Assembly (NCBI GenBank): GCA_036677375.1 | Contig: JAVBWO010000013.1 | Location: 19,216 to 83,215 of the forward strand | Length of the DNA: 64,000 bases | Source: JAVBWO01 sp036677375 | GTDB taxonomy: Bacteria; Bacillota; Dehalobacteriia; UBA4068; UBA4997 | Direction of reading: 5' to 3' | Shown here: one piece after another, positions 35,603 through 43,570 of the stretch | Numbering within the stretch: the first letter of the stretch is position 1 | Layout of the letters: each line of letters starts with the position of its first letter | Made by a program: the position numbers and the translations under genes | The notes under the pieces: generated by a model | The model's database searches: none | Seen by the model: the letters and a program-made list of their open reading frames with translations, nothing else | What the model was told of the DNA's origin: nothing

Positions 35603-36326
35603 ATTTCCGAGAAATACAGGGATGCCCTGCCAAATAAAAACGCAGCGGCATATCCTGCCCCTGGGAGATGCCCACTCTGCCAGTAGTTATAACCTCGCCC
35701 GGCTGAAAGCCGTCATCCGCGAAATAAAGGGTTCCCTCTATGGCACTGGTATTGTTATCCGCCATGGTGATGCCCATGGCTCGACAGAGATTGCCCGGAC
35801 CCGCCGCCAGCTTGTGCCAGGAAACGTCCTGGCCTCTATGCTCTTGCATCTCATCCAAGCCCGCCAACGGTTCCAAGGCCCGCAGCAGCACCGCCGCCGG
35901 GATATCCTCCCGGTCTGTGGTTACATTATAACATAAATGGATGCCATAACTCACATAAACATAGTGCCGGCCGGCGGTACCGAACATAGCATCGTTGCGC
36001 CTGGTACGCTTTTTGGCGGAATGGCAGGCGGGATCGTCTTTGCCCAGATAGGCTTCCGTCTCCACGATCCGTCCTACCAATAACCCTGTGGCGCTTTGAC
36101 GGCACAAAAGCTTGCCTAGTAATTCCCGAGCCACCAGCATGGTGTCTTTCGCAAAAAAATCATAATCCAGCCGGTTTGCTTCCATTAGCTGTTCCGGTAG
36201 CTGTTCCGGTAGCTGTTCCGGTAGCTGTTCCGGTAGCTGTTCCGGTTTGAGCAATTGCCCTGTTTCTATCGGCCGCTTCAGGTCTGCCACATTCTCCGGT
36301 TTTGCCGCTTTCTCGCTGCTTACCAC
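35601..36326 (-). CDS. DNA-3-methyladenine glycosylase (Mpg/AAG family)
   Basis: Removes alkylated purines from DNA in base-excision repair. Family motifs: FFAKDTMLVARELLGKLLCR, GRIVETEAYLGKDDPACHS, MFGTAGRHYVYVSYGIHLCYN (the tyrosine and base-flipping region) and LAAGPGNLCRAMGI. Length is 241 aa, about 45 more than usual. The extra N-terminus holds PEQL repeated five times. The start is GTG at 36,326 with GGAGG 6 nt upstream, so the repeat appears to be translated. No regulatory element is seen. Confidence 0.92.
   Translation of the reverse strand: MVSSEKAAKPENVADLKRPIETGQLLKPEQLPEQLPEQLPEQLPEQLMEANRLDYDFFAKDTMLVARELLGKLLCRQSATGLLVGRIVETEAYLGKDDPACHSAKKRTRRNDAMFGTAGRHYVYVSYGIHLCYNVTTDREDIPAAVLLRALEPLAGLDEMQEHRGQDVSWHKLAAGPGNLCRAMGITMADNNTSAIEGTLYFADDGFQPGEVITTGRVGISQGQDMPLRFYLAGHPCISRK
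36187..36246. repeat. 12-bp tandem repeat, five perfect copies, inside mpg
   Basis: AGCTGTTCCGGT repeated five times without change, encoding Pro-Glu-Gln-Leu on the minus strand in the N-terminal extension of the glycosylase. A length-variable site is likely. Confidence 0.95.
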
Positions 36327-36373
36327 TTCCGTCCTCCCCTTTATCTATAGCCGGATATTGTTATGCCGCAATA

Positions 36374-36439
36374 AAAAGCCCATGACACACCGGCATCCGC
36401 GGCAAAAATCGTGCCGCTCCCGGCTTGAGCATGGGCTTT
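36374..36439. terminator. Terminator between zapA and mpg
   Basis: AAAAGCCCATG / CATGGGCTTT outer stem with an inner GC-rich hairpin. Confidence 0.6.
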
Positions 36440-36481
36440 CATAGAATTCTTCTACCAAGAGCCCTAAACAGGGTCCTTTTT

Positions 36482-36745
36482 TTAATATTTACTGGTCAGA
36501 TCGTCGATCTCCCGCATCATTCGCTCGTAGCGTTCCTCGGCTTTCACCTTATCGTCGGCAAATTGCAGCGCCGTCAGGACAGCCAGCTTAATGGGGCCGC
36601 AAGAAGGACAGGATAAGCGGATGCTTTTCATTTTCTCATTGACTAGAGAGGCGATATGCTCCAGATGCTCCGGGGAATCTTCGCCCCGCAGATGATATTC
36701 ATTGCCGTCGATCCGCACCGTCACACGGTTTTTATCCTCTTCCAT
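36482..36745 (-). CDS. zapA: Cell division protein ZapA
   Basis: An 87-aa protein: NRVTVRIDGNEYHLRGEDSPEHLEHIASLVNEKM at the start, then a helix LAVLTALQFADDKVKAEERYERMMREIDDL. ZapA bundles FtsZ filaments at the septum. I use the inner ATG at 36,745, spaced from AAGGGGG. It follows pheT by 66 bp, a common order in Clostridia, and is likely in the pheST operon. Confidence 0.85.
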   Translation of the reverse strand: MEEDKNRVTVRIDGNEYHLRGEDSPEHLEHIASLVNEKMKSIRLSCPSCGPIKLAVLTALQFADDKVKAEERYERMMREIDDLTSKY

Positions 36746-36811
36746 AGATACTACCCCCTTCCCGGAAGTGAAAATCTTTTCCTTCATGAATCTATCATTT
36801 ATATTTCGCCC

Positions 36812-39217
36812 TTAGCGTAATTGTACCTGCAATTTTTCCCCTAATTCCGACAAAATATTTTTAAAGTAGCCGTTGACCTCATCGTCGGTCAGGGTACGCT
36901 CGGGCGCCTGGAAAGTCAATCCATAAGCCAGGCTGCGAAAGCCGTCTGTCACCTGCGCCCCTTGATACACGTCAAATAGCTCCACTTTGGTGAGATATTT
37001 ACCGCCGGCCTCGGTAATGGTCTTTTCAATGAGAGCGGCGGGAATGTCCACCTTAGCCACCAAAGCGATATCCCTGGTGGTAGCGGGGAATTTAGGCAGG
37101 GAGCAGACTTCTTTCTTATTCTTCCTGGCCGCAAAGAGTTTATTAAGCTCCAGTTGGAGGACACAGGCTCTGCCGCTCAGATCATAATTTTTGGCGACCT
37201 GGGGATGCATCTCACCCAAAAAGCCCGCTTCTTTCCCACCCACCATAATTTTGGCGGCGCGGCCGGGATGCAGGAAGGGATAAGCGGAGGTGGCTTCTAC
37301 CCACCAGTATTCCACACCGCAGCGGGAAAGCAGACTCTCAAAGATGCCTTTGAGATAGAAGAAATCCATTTCCGTGCCGCCGCAGTACCAACCGCTGCAA
37401 TCCTTCCCCATGACCAAGGCGCCCAGATAAAGCGGCTCTTCCGGTAACCCTTCGTTTTGGGGCAGGAAAACATGGCCCTGCTCAAACAGGGCCAGATCCA
37501 GATTGCGCCGGCTATTGTTACGGGCGGCGGTCTGAAGAAGACCCGGCAATAAAGAGGTGCGCATGATGCTCTGCTCCTCATTTAAGGGATTCATGATGGG
37601 AATCACCTGCCGCCAGGGATGATTGGGCGGCAAAAGCAGCAAATCGGCGTCTTTCGGACTGATAAAGCTATAGGTGATGACCTGCCGTAGACCTAAAGCG
37701 GCGCAAGTATCGGTGATTTTCTCATAAAAAACTTGTTCTTCCGTTTTACGGCCTTCGGTCATCTCGCCGTAAGGCAGGGAAACGGGAATATGCTCAAAGC
37801 CCAAAAGGCGGGCCACTTCTTCCACCAGATCGATCTCGCCGGTGATATCCTGCCGGTAACTGGGGATATCCACCAGGTAGCCGTTGTCTTTTTTCATCAT
37901 GGCAAAACCCAAAGAAGCGATGGCATCCGTCATGGCCTTCTCCGTCCAATCGGTACCCAAAACGGCGTTGACTTTGGCGGGACGCAGCATGACCTGCATT
38001 TTTTTGGTTTCGCCCTCATAGGTGTCCAACATACCGGAGAGGGCTTCGGCGCCGCATAGCTCCACCATTAATTGGACGGCCCGGCGGGAAGCGACATCCA
38101 GGTTGAAAAGATCCACGCCTTTTTCAAAGCGGAGGGACGCTTCGGAACGCAGTCCCAGCTGGCGGCTGGTATGGCGAATAGAGACCCGGTCAAAGGCGGC
38201 GGATTCCAGTAAGATATTGCTAGTATCCCCGGTTACTTCGCTGTTTAAACCACCCATGACGCCACCGATGCAGATGGGCTTTTCGCCGTCGCAGATTAAA
38301 ATGGCGCGTTCCGGCAAAAGCCGTTCCTGGCGGTCCAAAGTAACCATTTTCTCACCAGGCTGCGCCGGGCGAACCAGGATCTCATGATTGGCCAAAGTAT
38401 CGTAGTCAAAGGTGTGGAGTGGCTGGCCATATTCCATTAAAACGAAGTTACTGATGTCCACCACATTATTAATGGGCCGCATGCCGGCGGTACGCAGAAA
38501 ATGCTGCATCCACAAAGGCGAAGGGCCGATTTTGACATTTTTCACCAGCCGGGCGGTATAACGGGGGCATAAAACGGCATCCGCGACGGCAATCTTGGCC
38601 AGATCGGCGATTTTTTCCGTTGTTTCGGGGTAAGTGATCTCCGGCAGGGAGAAAGTTCCTCCGGTCACCGCCGCCACTTCTCGCGCCACATTGATGATGC
38701 TCAGGCAGTCGGCGCGGTTGGGGGTAAGATCCAACTCCAAAACGGCGTCGTCTAACATGAGAAGTTCCACGATATCCGTCCCTACCGGGGTCTCCTGGGG
38801 CAAAATATAAATGCCGGATTTACCTTCGGCGGAATCATCCAGATTCAGCTCGGCCAAAGAGCAGAGCATGCCAAAGGATTCCACGCCGCGGAGCTTGCCT
38901 TTGCTAATCTTGCCGCCGGGCAGATGGGCGCCCAGCATGGCCACGATAACCTTTTGCCCTTCCGCTACATTAGGCGCGCCGCAGACGATCTGCAGCGGTT
39001 CGCCCGTTCCTACGTCCACCCGGCAGACATGAAGCCGGTCGGCGTCCGGATGCTGTTCCACCCTTAAGACATGCCCGGCCACTAAACCGTCAATGCCTTT
39101 CCAGGGACGGCTCACCACGTCTACCGTGATCCCCGCCATGGTCAGTTTTTCTCCCAATTCTTCCGGAGAGATGGTAATATTCACATATTTTTGCAGCCAT
39201 TTATAAGAAACCTGCAT
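36812..39217 (-). CDS. pheT: Phenylalanine-tRNA ligase beta subunit
   Basis: An 801-aa bacterial-type beta chain. N-terminal B1 and the OMA/EMAP-II-like tRNA-binding domain (GLVAGHVLRVEQHPDADRLHVCRVDVG), B3/B4 editing domain, B5 HTH, and a C-terminal ferredoxin-fold anticodon domain (KFPATTRDIALVAKVD ... LTFQAPERTLTDDEVN) are all present. It charges tRNA-Phe with PheS as an alpha2-beta2 enzyme. Transcribed with pheS, 60 bp downstream, under the T-box at 40.5 kb. Confidence 0.97.
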   Translation of the reverse strand: MQVSYKWLQKYVNITISPEELGEKLTMAGITVDVVSRPWKGIDGLVAGHVLRVEQHPDADRLHVCRVDVGTGEPLQIVCGAPNVAEGQKVIVAMLGAHLPGGKISKGKLRGVESFGMLCSLAELNLDDSAEGKSGIYILPQETPVGTDIVELLMLDDAVLELDLTPNRADCLSIINVAREVAAVTGGTFSLPEITYPETTEKIADLAKIAVADAVLCPRYTARLVKNVKIGPSPLWMQHFLRTAGMRPINNVVDISNFVLMEYGQPLHTFDYDTLANHEILVRPAQPGEKMVTLDRQERLLPERAILICDGEKPICIGGVMGGLNSEVTGDTSNILLESAAFDRVSIRHTSRQLGLRSEASLRFEKGVDLFNLDVASRRAVQLMVELCGAEALSGMLDTYEGETKKMQVMLRPAKVNAVLGTDWTEKAMTDAIASLGFAMMKKDNGYLVDIPSYRQDITGEIDLVEEVARLLGFEHIPVSLPYGEMTEGRKTEEQVFYEKITDTCAALGLRQVITYSFISPKDADLLLLPPNHPWRQVIPIMNPLNEEQSIMRTSLLPGLLQTAARNNSRRNLDLALFEQGHVFLPQNEGLPEEPLYLGALVMGKDCSGWYCGGTEMDFFYLKGIFESLLSRCGVEYWWVEATSAYPFLHPGRAAKIMVGGKEAGFLGEMHPQVAKNYDLSGRACVLQLELNKLFAARKNKKEVCSLPKFPATTRDIALVAKVDIPAALIEKTITEAGGKYLTKVELFDVYQGAQVTDGFRSLAYGLTFQAPERTLTDDEVNGYFKNILSELGEKLQVQLR

Positions 39218-39276
39218 GGTCGAAATCCTCCTTAATTAAGTGCGAAAACCGCTGCAAAGCAGCCGCCGCCGAAGTG

Positions 39277-40299
39277 CTAGAATTGCGCTAAAAAGCGCAG
39301 GTCGTTTTCAAAAAGCAGCCGCATATCGTCGATGCCGTATTTTAGCATGGCGATACGCTCCACACCCATGCCAAAAGCGAAGCCGGTAACCTCTTCCGGG
39401 TCATATTTGGCCATTGAAAGCACCCTTGGGTGCACCATGCCGGAGCCCAAGATCTCGATCCAGCCGGTATCCTTGCACAGCCGGCATCCTTTGCCGCCGC
39501 ACATCATGCAGGAAATATCCACCTCGGCGCTGGGCTCCGTAAACGGGAAGTAGCTGGGACGCAGCCGGATCTCGCGCTCGGGGCCGAACATCTGGCGGGC
39601 AAAATTCAAAAGGGTGCCCTTGAGGTCGGAAAGAGAAATGTTTTTATCCACCACCAGACCTTCTACCTGGTGGAACATGGGGGAATGGGTGGAGTCGTCG
39701 TCCCGGCGGTAAACCACGCCGGGGCAAATGATCTTCACCGGCAGCTTGGGCCACATGGCGTCCATGGTACGGGCCTGTACCGGGGAAGTGTGCGTGCGCA
39801 GCAAAGTGCTCTCGCTGATATAGAAAGAATCCTGCATCTCCCGGGCGGGATGGTCGGCGGGCAGATTCAGGCGTTCGAAATTAAAATAATCCAGCTCTAC
39901 CTGGGGTCCATCGGCAATTTGATATCCCATGCCCAAGAAGATATCTTTGATCTCGTCGATGACCATGGTCAGGGGATGCTTGCCACCGGTTAAGATGGCG
40001 CGGCCGGGCAAAGTCACATCCAGGCGCTCCATTTTCAGTTTTTGCACCATGGCGGCTGTTTCCAGTTCGCCGAGGCGCTCCGTAATCATATTTTCAATGG
40101 CGTCCCGCACCTCGTTTACTTTTTGACCCATGGCAGGCCGCTCCTGGGCGGACAGGCTGCCCATGCTCCGGGCGATCTGGGTCAGTTCGCCTTTTTTACC
40201 CAGATACTTGATGCGCAGTTCCTGCACCATATCGGTGAGGGACGCTTCTTCAAGCTCGCGCTCCACCATTTCGCGGATCTCTTGCAGTTTCTTTAACAT
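39277..40299 (-). CDS. pheS: Phenylalanine-tRNA ligase alpha subunit
   Basis: A 340-aa class II synthetase subunit holding the active site. An N-terminal coiled coil (about 1-85) is followed by motif 2-like HTSPVQARTM and the motif 3 GFAFGMGVERIAMLKYGIDDMR, plus QVEGLVVDKNISLSDLK. The Cys-rich CMMCGGKGCRLCKDTGW is the usual bacterial insertion. Adapted GAGGAAG-type site before the ATG. Transcription starts upstream of a T-box leader. Confidence 0.97.
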   Translation of the reverse strand: MLKKLQEIREMVERELEEASLTDMVQELRIKYLGKKGELTQIARSMGSLSAQERPAMGQKVNEVRDAIENMITERLGELETAAMVQKLKMERLDVTLPGRAILTGGKHPLTMVIDEIKDIFLGMGYQIADGPQVELDYFNFERLNLPADHPAREMQDSFYISESTLLRTHTSPVQARTMDAMWPKLPVKIICPGVVYRRDDDSTHSPMFHQVEGLVVDKNISLSDLKGTLLNFARQMFGPEREIRLRPSYFPFTEPSAEVDISCMMCGGKGCRLCKDTGWIEILGSGMVHPRVLSMAKYDPEEVTGFAFGMGVERIAMLKYGIDDMRLLFENDLRFLAQF

Positions 40300-40491
40300 C
40301 TGGCTTCCTCCTGTTATCCATGCTTTTTTCCCTGCTGTTTCAAATGCTATTTCTACATTTCATTTCTACATTTTTCTTTTATATTTTGCTTCTATATTTT
40401 AACCGTCTTGCTTTCCCATGCCGTTTTGGCGTACTCTTTCCTGTTTTGCAGGGCGAAGAGCATGCTTTTTGTTTCAAAAGCCGGTGTCATA

Positions 40492-40815
40492 AACAAAAAA
40501 ATCATCCATCCCCGCTAAGGGACGGATGACTCCGTGGTACCACCCTAATCAGCCACGGCAAGGCCATGGCTACTCCCGGTTTGTAACGGGGAACTGCCCC
40601 GGCCAACCCTACTTTAGATCTCACGACATCCTTTCACACCCAGACATTACGTCTGATATCCGGAAATTGATGGATAACCTTTGATCCATGTTCAGGCAGC
40701 AACTCGCAGGTGAACTTCCGCAGTCTCTTTGCTATGGCGCTTTCAGTCGGCGACGCCACTCCCTGTCAGCAAAAAATCAGCGTACTCTCCCGGTCATCGT
40801 CTTTGGTTCTTGCTT
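40492..40815 (-). ncRNA. T-box leader of pheST
   Basis: On the minus strand it starts with GATGACCGGGAGAGTACG (AGTA-type stem I opening). A TTC specifier fits at 40,713-40,715 (in GGAAGTTCACC). The T-box GGGTGGTACCACGG lies near 40,532-40,546, with UGGU to pair with an ACCA tRNA end, and the terminator TCATCCGTCCC / GGGATGGATGA plus T7 ends at 40,492. Uncharged tRNA-Phe would favour read-through. The stretch 40,816-41,026 upstream holds only the presumed promoter. Confidence 0.9.
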
Positions 40816-41026
40816 TATTGCACTTGAAATCTACGATAATAAATATAAGCGGTCACAGAACCGGTATTTTCAAACAACCTCCAGAGCAGGTCTACGGAAA
40901 TTGGCATCACACCACGTCCTTTCCCCTGATTCGGGAATTGCTTTTTTCATATTATAACATAGGGCAAAGTCATTTACAAGGTCAGACTGTGTGAAACCTG
41001 TAATTTTAAGAATTGTTTTTTCAATT

Positions 41027-41803
41027 CTAATTTCTGCCAATACCGGAAAAAAATAAAATACCTGCCGCCACCGCCACATTGAGAGAGTCCACGCCTTGTG
41101 CCATGGGGATGGCCACTTTCTGATGCTCGGCTTGCCGCCAGAAGGCGGAAGGGCCGCTTGCTTCACTGCCCAAAAGCCAGGCCACAGGTCTGCTGGTTTT
41201 GATCTTGTCAAAGGGTGTGCCTCCGGCATCCGCCAGAAGGACAGCATAATCATGTGCCGCCAAAGCGGCGGCCGCCTCTTCATGACTGCCTTTGGCACAG
41301 GGCAGATAATAGAGGGCGCCCATGGCTGAGCGCACCACTTTAGGGCTGTAAAGGTCAACGGAGCCGGGCAGCACCAGAACGCCTCCGGCGCCCGCCGCCC
41401 AGGCGGTACGCAGAATGGTGCCTACATTACCAGGATCCTGGATACCGTCTAAAAGCACCACCATTTTCTTTTGCCGGGTCACGGTTTCCGGTTTCTGCCA
41501 ACGCTGCTTTGCAACTAGCGCCAGGCCTTGCGGCGTCTTGGTGTCGGAAATGGCCTCCATGAGATGTTCCGGCACCAAAAAGATCGGCTTCTTTTCCAAG
41601 GCGGCATGCTCCAGCAAAGCGTCGCTGCTCTTCCAGGAAGCGAAGACATAAAGGATCTCCAAGCCGCTTGCCAAGGCTTCCCGGCAATTGTTGTCGCCCT
41701 CCACCAGAAAAAGGCCGGATTCGTCCCGGTATTTTTTGTTTTTCAAAGCGCTGGCCTGTTTGACATATTGGTTCTGCCGGGATGTGATCTCCTGCATCGC
41801 CAT
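41027..41803 (-). CDS. TrmH/SpoU-family RNA 2'-O-methyltransferase
   Basis: A 258-aa SPOUT enzyme. An N-terminal substrate-binding part (ITSRQNQYVKQASALKNKKYRDESGLFLVEGD) precedes the knot domain with motif 1 LDGIQDPGNVGTILRTA, motif 2 WLLGSEASGPS and motif 3 IPMAQGVDSLNVAVAAGI. It probably methylates a ribose in 23S rRNA. Often found just upstream of pheST in Clostridia, as here. Confidence 0.9.
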   Translation of the reverse strand: MAMQEITSRQNQYVKQASALKNKKYRDESGLFLVEGDNNCREALASGLEILYVFASWKSSDALLEHAALEKKPIFLVPEHLMEAISDTKTPQGLALVAKQRWQKPETVTRQKKMVVLLDGIQDPGNVGTILRTAWAAGAGGVLVLPGSVDLYSPKVVRSAMGALYYLPCAKGSHEEAAAALAAHDYAVLLADAGGTPFDKIKTSRPVAWLLGSEASGPSAFWRQAEHQKVAIPMAQGVDSLNVAVAAGILFFSGIGRN

Positions 41804-41976
41804 GTCATCCCAAACCCCCTTTCCGTTTCCTGCTGTCTTTTAATCTGCTTGCCTTTCGCTTACCGTACGGTTTTTTGCCGGCCCGCTCCTACCAGGCTCT
41901 TACCATGCGGGCTTGTCGGAAAACCCAATTTTACCATCAGACTGTTTTAAAACAAGCCGGACCGGGCGGCGAAACG

Positions 41977-42143
41977 GCTCGTACACTGTAACATCTAAAT
42001 TGGTGATGTAGCGGCAAGGGTGTTTTGCGCAGGACAAGGCGGAGGATTGAGGAATACTTTTTGTATTCTGATTGACGACAACGCCGTATGGCACAAAACA
42101 GGCCGCCGATGTACACAAGGATTCGGTGTTACAGTGTACGAGC
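41977..42143. mobile_element. MITE-like element, copy 2 (intact ends)
   Basis: 167 bp with perfect 17-bp terminal inverted repeats GCTCGTACACTGTAACA / TGTTACAGTGTACGAGC. No ORF. It shares internal blocks with copy 1 at 17,078. A 17-nt internal string CGACAACGCCGTATGGC recurs just outside, at 42,187, so the mobile unit may reach about 42,215. Confidence 0.82.
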
Positions 42144-42223
42144 TAGGGAGCGTACTAAAACGTACGTGACCAACGCAAGACATCTCGACAACGCCGTATG
42201 GCGAAGTTTATGGAAAGTTTGAC

Positions 42224-42256
42224 GAAAAAAATGACCGGGAAAAAAGCCCCGGTCAT
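42224..42256 (-). terminator. Terminator of the infC-rpmI-rplT operon
   Basis: ATGACCGGG / CCCCGGTCAT stem with seven Ts on the minus strand, right after rplT. Confidence 0.9.
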
Positions 42257-42263
42257 CGTTTCA

Positions 42264-42623
42264 TTATTTCTCCAAAGCAGCTTTGGCAACCGCCACAAAC
42301 TGAGTGAAAGCCGGCATATCGTTAACGGCCAATTCGGCCAGGATTTTCCGATTCACATCAACATTGGCTTTGTGCAGACCATCCATCAAACGGCTGTAGG
42401 AAATGTCGTTCATACGGGCGGCAGCGTTGATTCTGGTGATCCACAGTTTGCGGAAGTCACCTTTTTTCTTTCTTCTGTGGGCGAAGGAATAATTCATGGA
42501 ACGCAGCACTTGCTGGTTTGCCACCCGGAACAATTTAGAATTGGAAGCACGGTAGCCTTTGGCGAGCTTTAATATTTTATTGTGACGGCGATGCTTTGCA
42601 AGGCCTCTTTTTACTCTGGTCAT
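42264..42623 (-). CDS. rplT: Ribosomal protein bL20
   Basis: A 119-aa full-length protein: TRVKRGLAKHRRHNKILKLAKGYRASNSKLFRVANQQVLRSMNYSFAHRRKKKGDFRKLW is the conserved L20 body. It assembles early on 23S rRNA and in Bacillus represses this operon by binding the leader. Third gene after infC and rpmI, 22 bp downstream of rpmI. Confidence 0.98.
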   Translation of the reverse strand: MTRVKRGLAKHRRHNKILKLAKGYRASNSKLFRVANQQVLRSMNYSFAHRRKKKGDFRKLWITRINAAARMNDISYSRLMDGLHKANVDVNRKILAELAVNDMPAFTQFVAVAKAALEK

Positions 42624-42645
42624 GAAACGTTACCTCTCTTTCATT

Positions 42646-42843
42646 CTATAGATAGGGAAGAATACTTTTGATACGGAAGAAATCCGAACGGGATACCAAG
42701 CCGGATTTACGGAGATTGCGTTTCCGTTTTCTGGTCTTCTTCGCCAAGATATGGCTCTTATAGGCTTTGCTCCGCTTAATTTTACCGGTGCCGGTGGCTT
42801 TGAATCTCTTCGCGGCGCCCCGATGGCTTTTCATTTTAGGCAT
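42646..42843 (-). CDS. rpmI: Ribosomal protein bL35
   Basis: A 65-aa protein, MPKMKSHRGAAKRFKATGTGKIKRSKAY then HILAKKTRKRKRNLRKSG, the L35 signature. The start is the ATG at 42,843, with GAGGA upstream; the longer frame is not real. Lies between infC and rplT as in nearly all Bacillota. Confidence 0.98.
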   Translation of the reverse strand: MPKMKSHRGAAKRFKATGTGKIKRSKAYKSHILAKKTRKRKRNLRKSGLVSRSDFFRIKSILPYL

Positions 42844-42863
42844 AGGTTTGTCCTCCTCTTTTA

Positions 42864-43379
42864 TCAACTTTGTTTCGGTGTTAAAATCATGATCATGTTG
42901 CGGCCTTCCAGCTTGGGATATCTTTCCACTGCGGAAACTTCGACAAGCCGTTCTTCCATGCGTTTGCACAAAGCAAACCCCAGCTCGGAGTGGGTGATCT
43001 CCCGGCCCCGGAACATGATGGTCACTTTCAGCTTGTCGCCGGACCGTAAGAACTTCTCGCCGTTTTTGGCTTTGGTCTCAAAATCATGATCCTCTATGTT
43101 CAGGCGAAGCTTGACTTCCTTCACATTGACGACCTTTTGATTTTTCCGAGCATCTTTGTCCCGTTTGATCTGGTCGTAGCGGTACCGGCCATAATCCATC
43201 ATCTTGCAGACCGGCGGCTTGGCGGTAGGAGAAATCTCCACCAGATCCAGGTTTTTCTCAGTAGCCATGGCCAAAGCATCGGCAATGGGCATGACGCCCA
43301 ATTGCTCGTTGCCTTCGTCGCCCACTAGGCGCACTTCCGGCACACGAATCTCTTCGTTAATCCGCAGTTCTTTAAATAT
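42864..43379 (-). CDS. infC: Translation initiation factor IF-3, probable AUA start
   Basis: A 171-aa IF-3 with both domains: RINEEIRVPEVRLVGDEGNEQLGV at the N-terminus, MMDYGRYRYDQIKRDKDARK in the linker, and DHDFETKAKNGEKFLRSGDKLKVTIMFRGREI in the C-domain. The usual GTG call at 43,388 cannot be right: it overlaps the AGGAGG (43,388-43,393) itself. ATA at 43,377-43,379 lies 8 nt after this site. A non-AUG start fits the autoregulation known for infC in E. coli and Bacillus, where IF-3 selects against its own AUU start. Confidence 0.93.
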   Translation of the reverse strand: MFKELRINEEIRVPEVRLVGDEGNEQLGVMPIADALAMATEKNLDLVEISPTAKPPVCKMMDYGRYRYDQIKRDKDARKNQKVVNVKEVKLRLNIEDHDFETKAKNGEKFLRSGDKLKVTIMFRGREITHSELGFALCKRMEERLVEVSAVERYPKLEGRNMIMILTPKQS

Positions 43380-43394
43380 ATTAGACACCTCCTG

Positions 43395-43515
43395 AAAAGA
43401 AAAAGCGGGCGCATTCGCACCCGCTTATAAGACAGGAAAACCCTGTCAAGCTAACCATATAAACCCGGCAACTTAAGTCGCGCAAGGTGAGAAGCGGATG
43501 ACTTCTGCTTTGCTT
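43395..43515 (-). promoter_or_regulatory. infC operon leader with attenuator
   Basis: On the minus strand, a structured leader (CATCCGCTTCTCACCTTGC, then a CTTGACAGGG-TTTTC-CCTGTCTT hairpin) ends in AGCGGGTGC-GAAT-GCGCCCGCT and TTTTTCTTTT, about 10 nt before the infC ribosome site. This is the layout of the L20-controlled leader of Bacillota. Confidence 0.8.
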
Positions 43516-43570
43516 TTTTACATTTACTAAAAAAGTATATCATTCGGGGCAAAAATTGTCAACGGTTTTC

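Noticed and set aside
35447..35686. 79-codon plus-strand hydrophobic ORF
   Set aside because: It overlaps the end of the glycosylase gene and a degenerate tandem repeat; there is no ribosome site.
36187..36246. A CRISPR-like array
   Set aside because: The five 12-bp units are tandem, without spacers, and lie in a reading frame.
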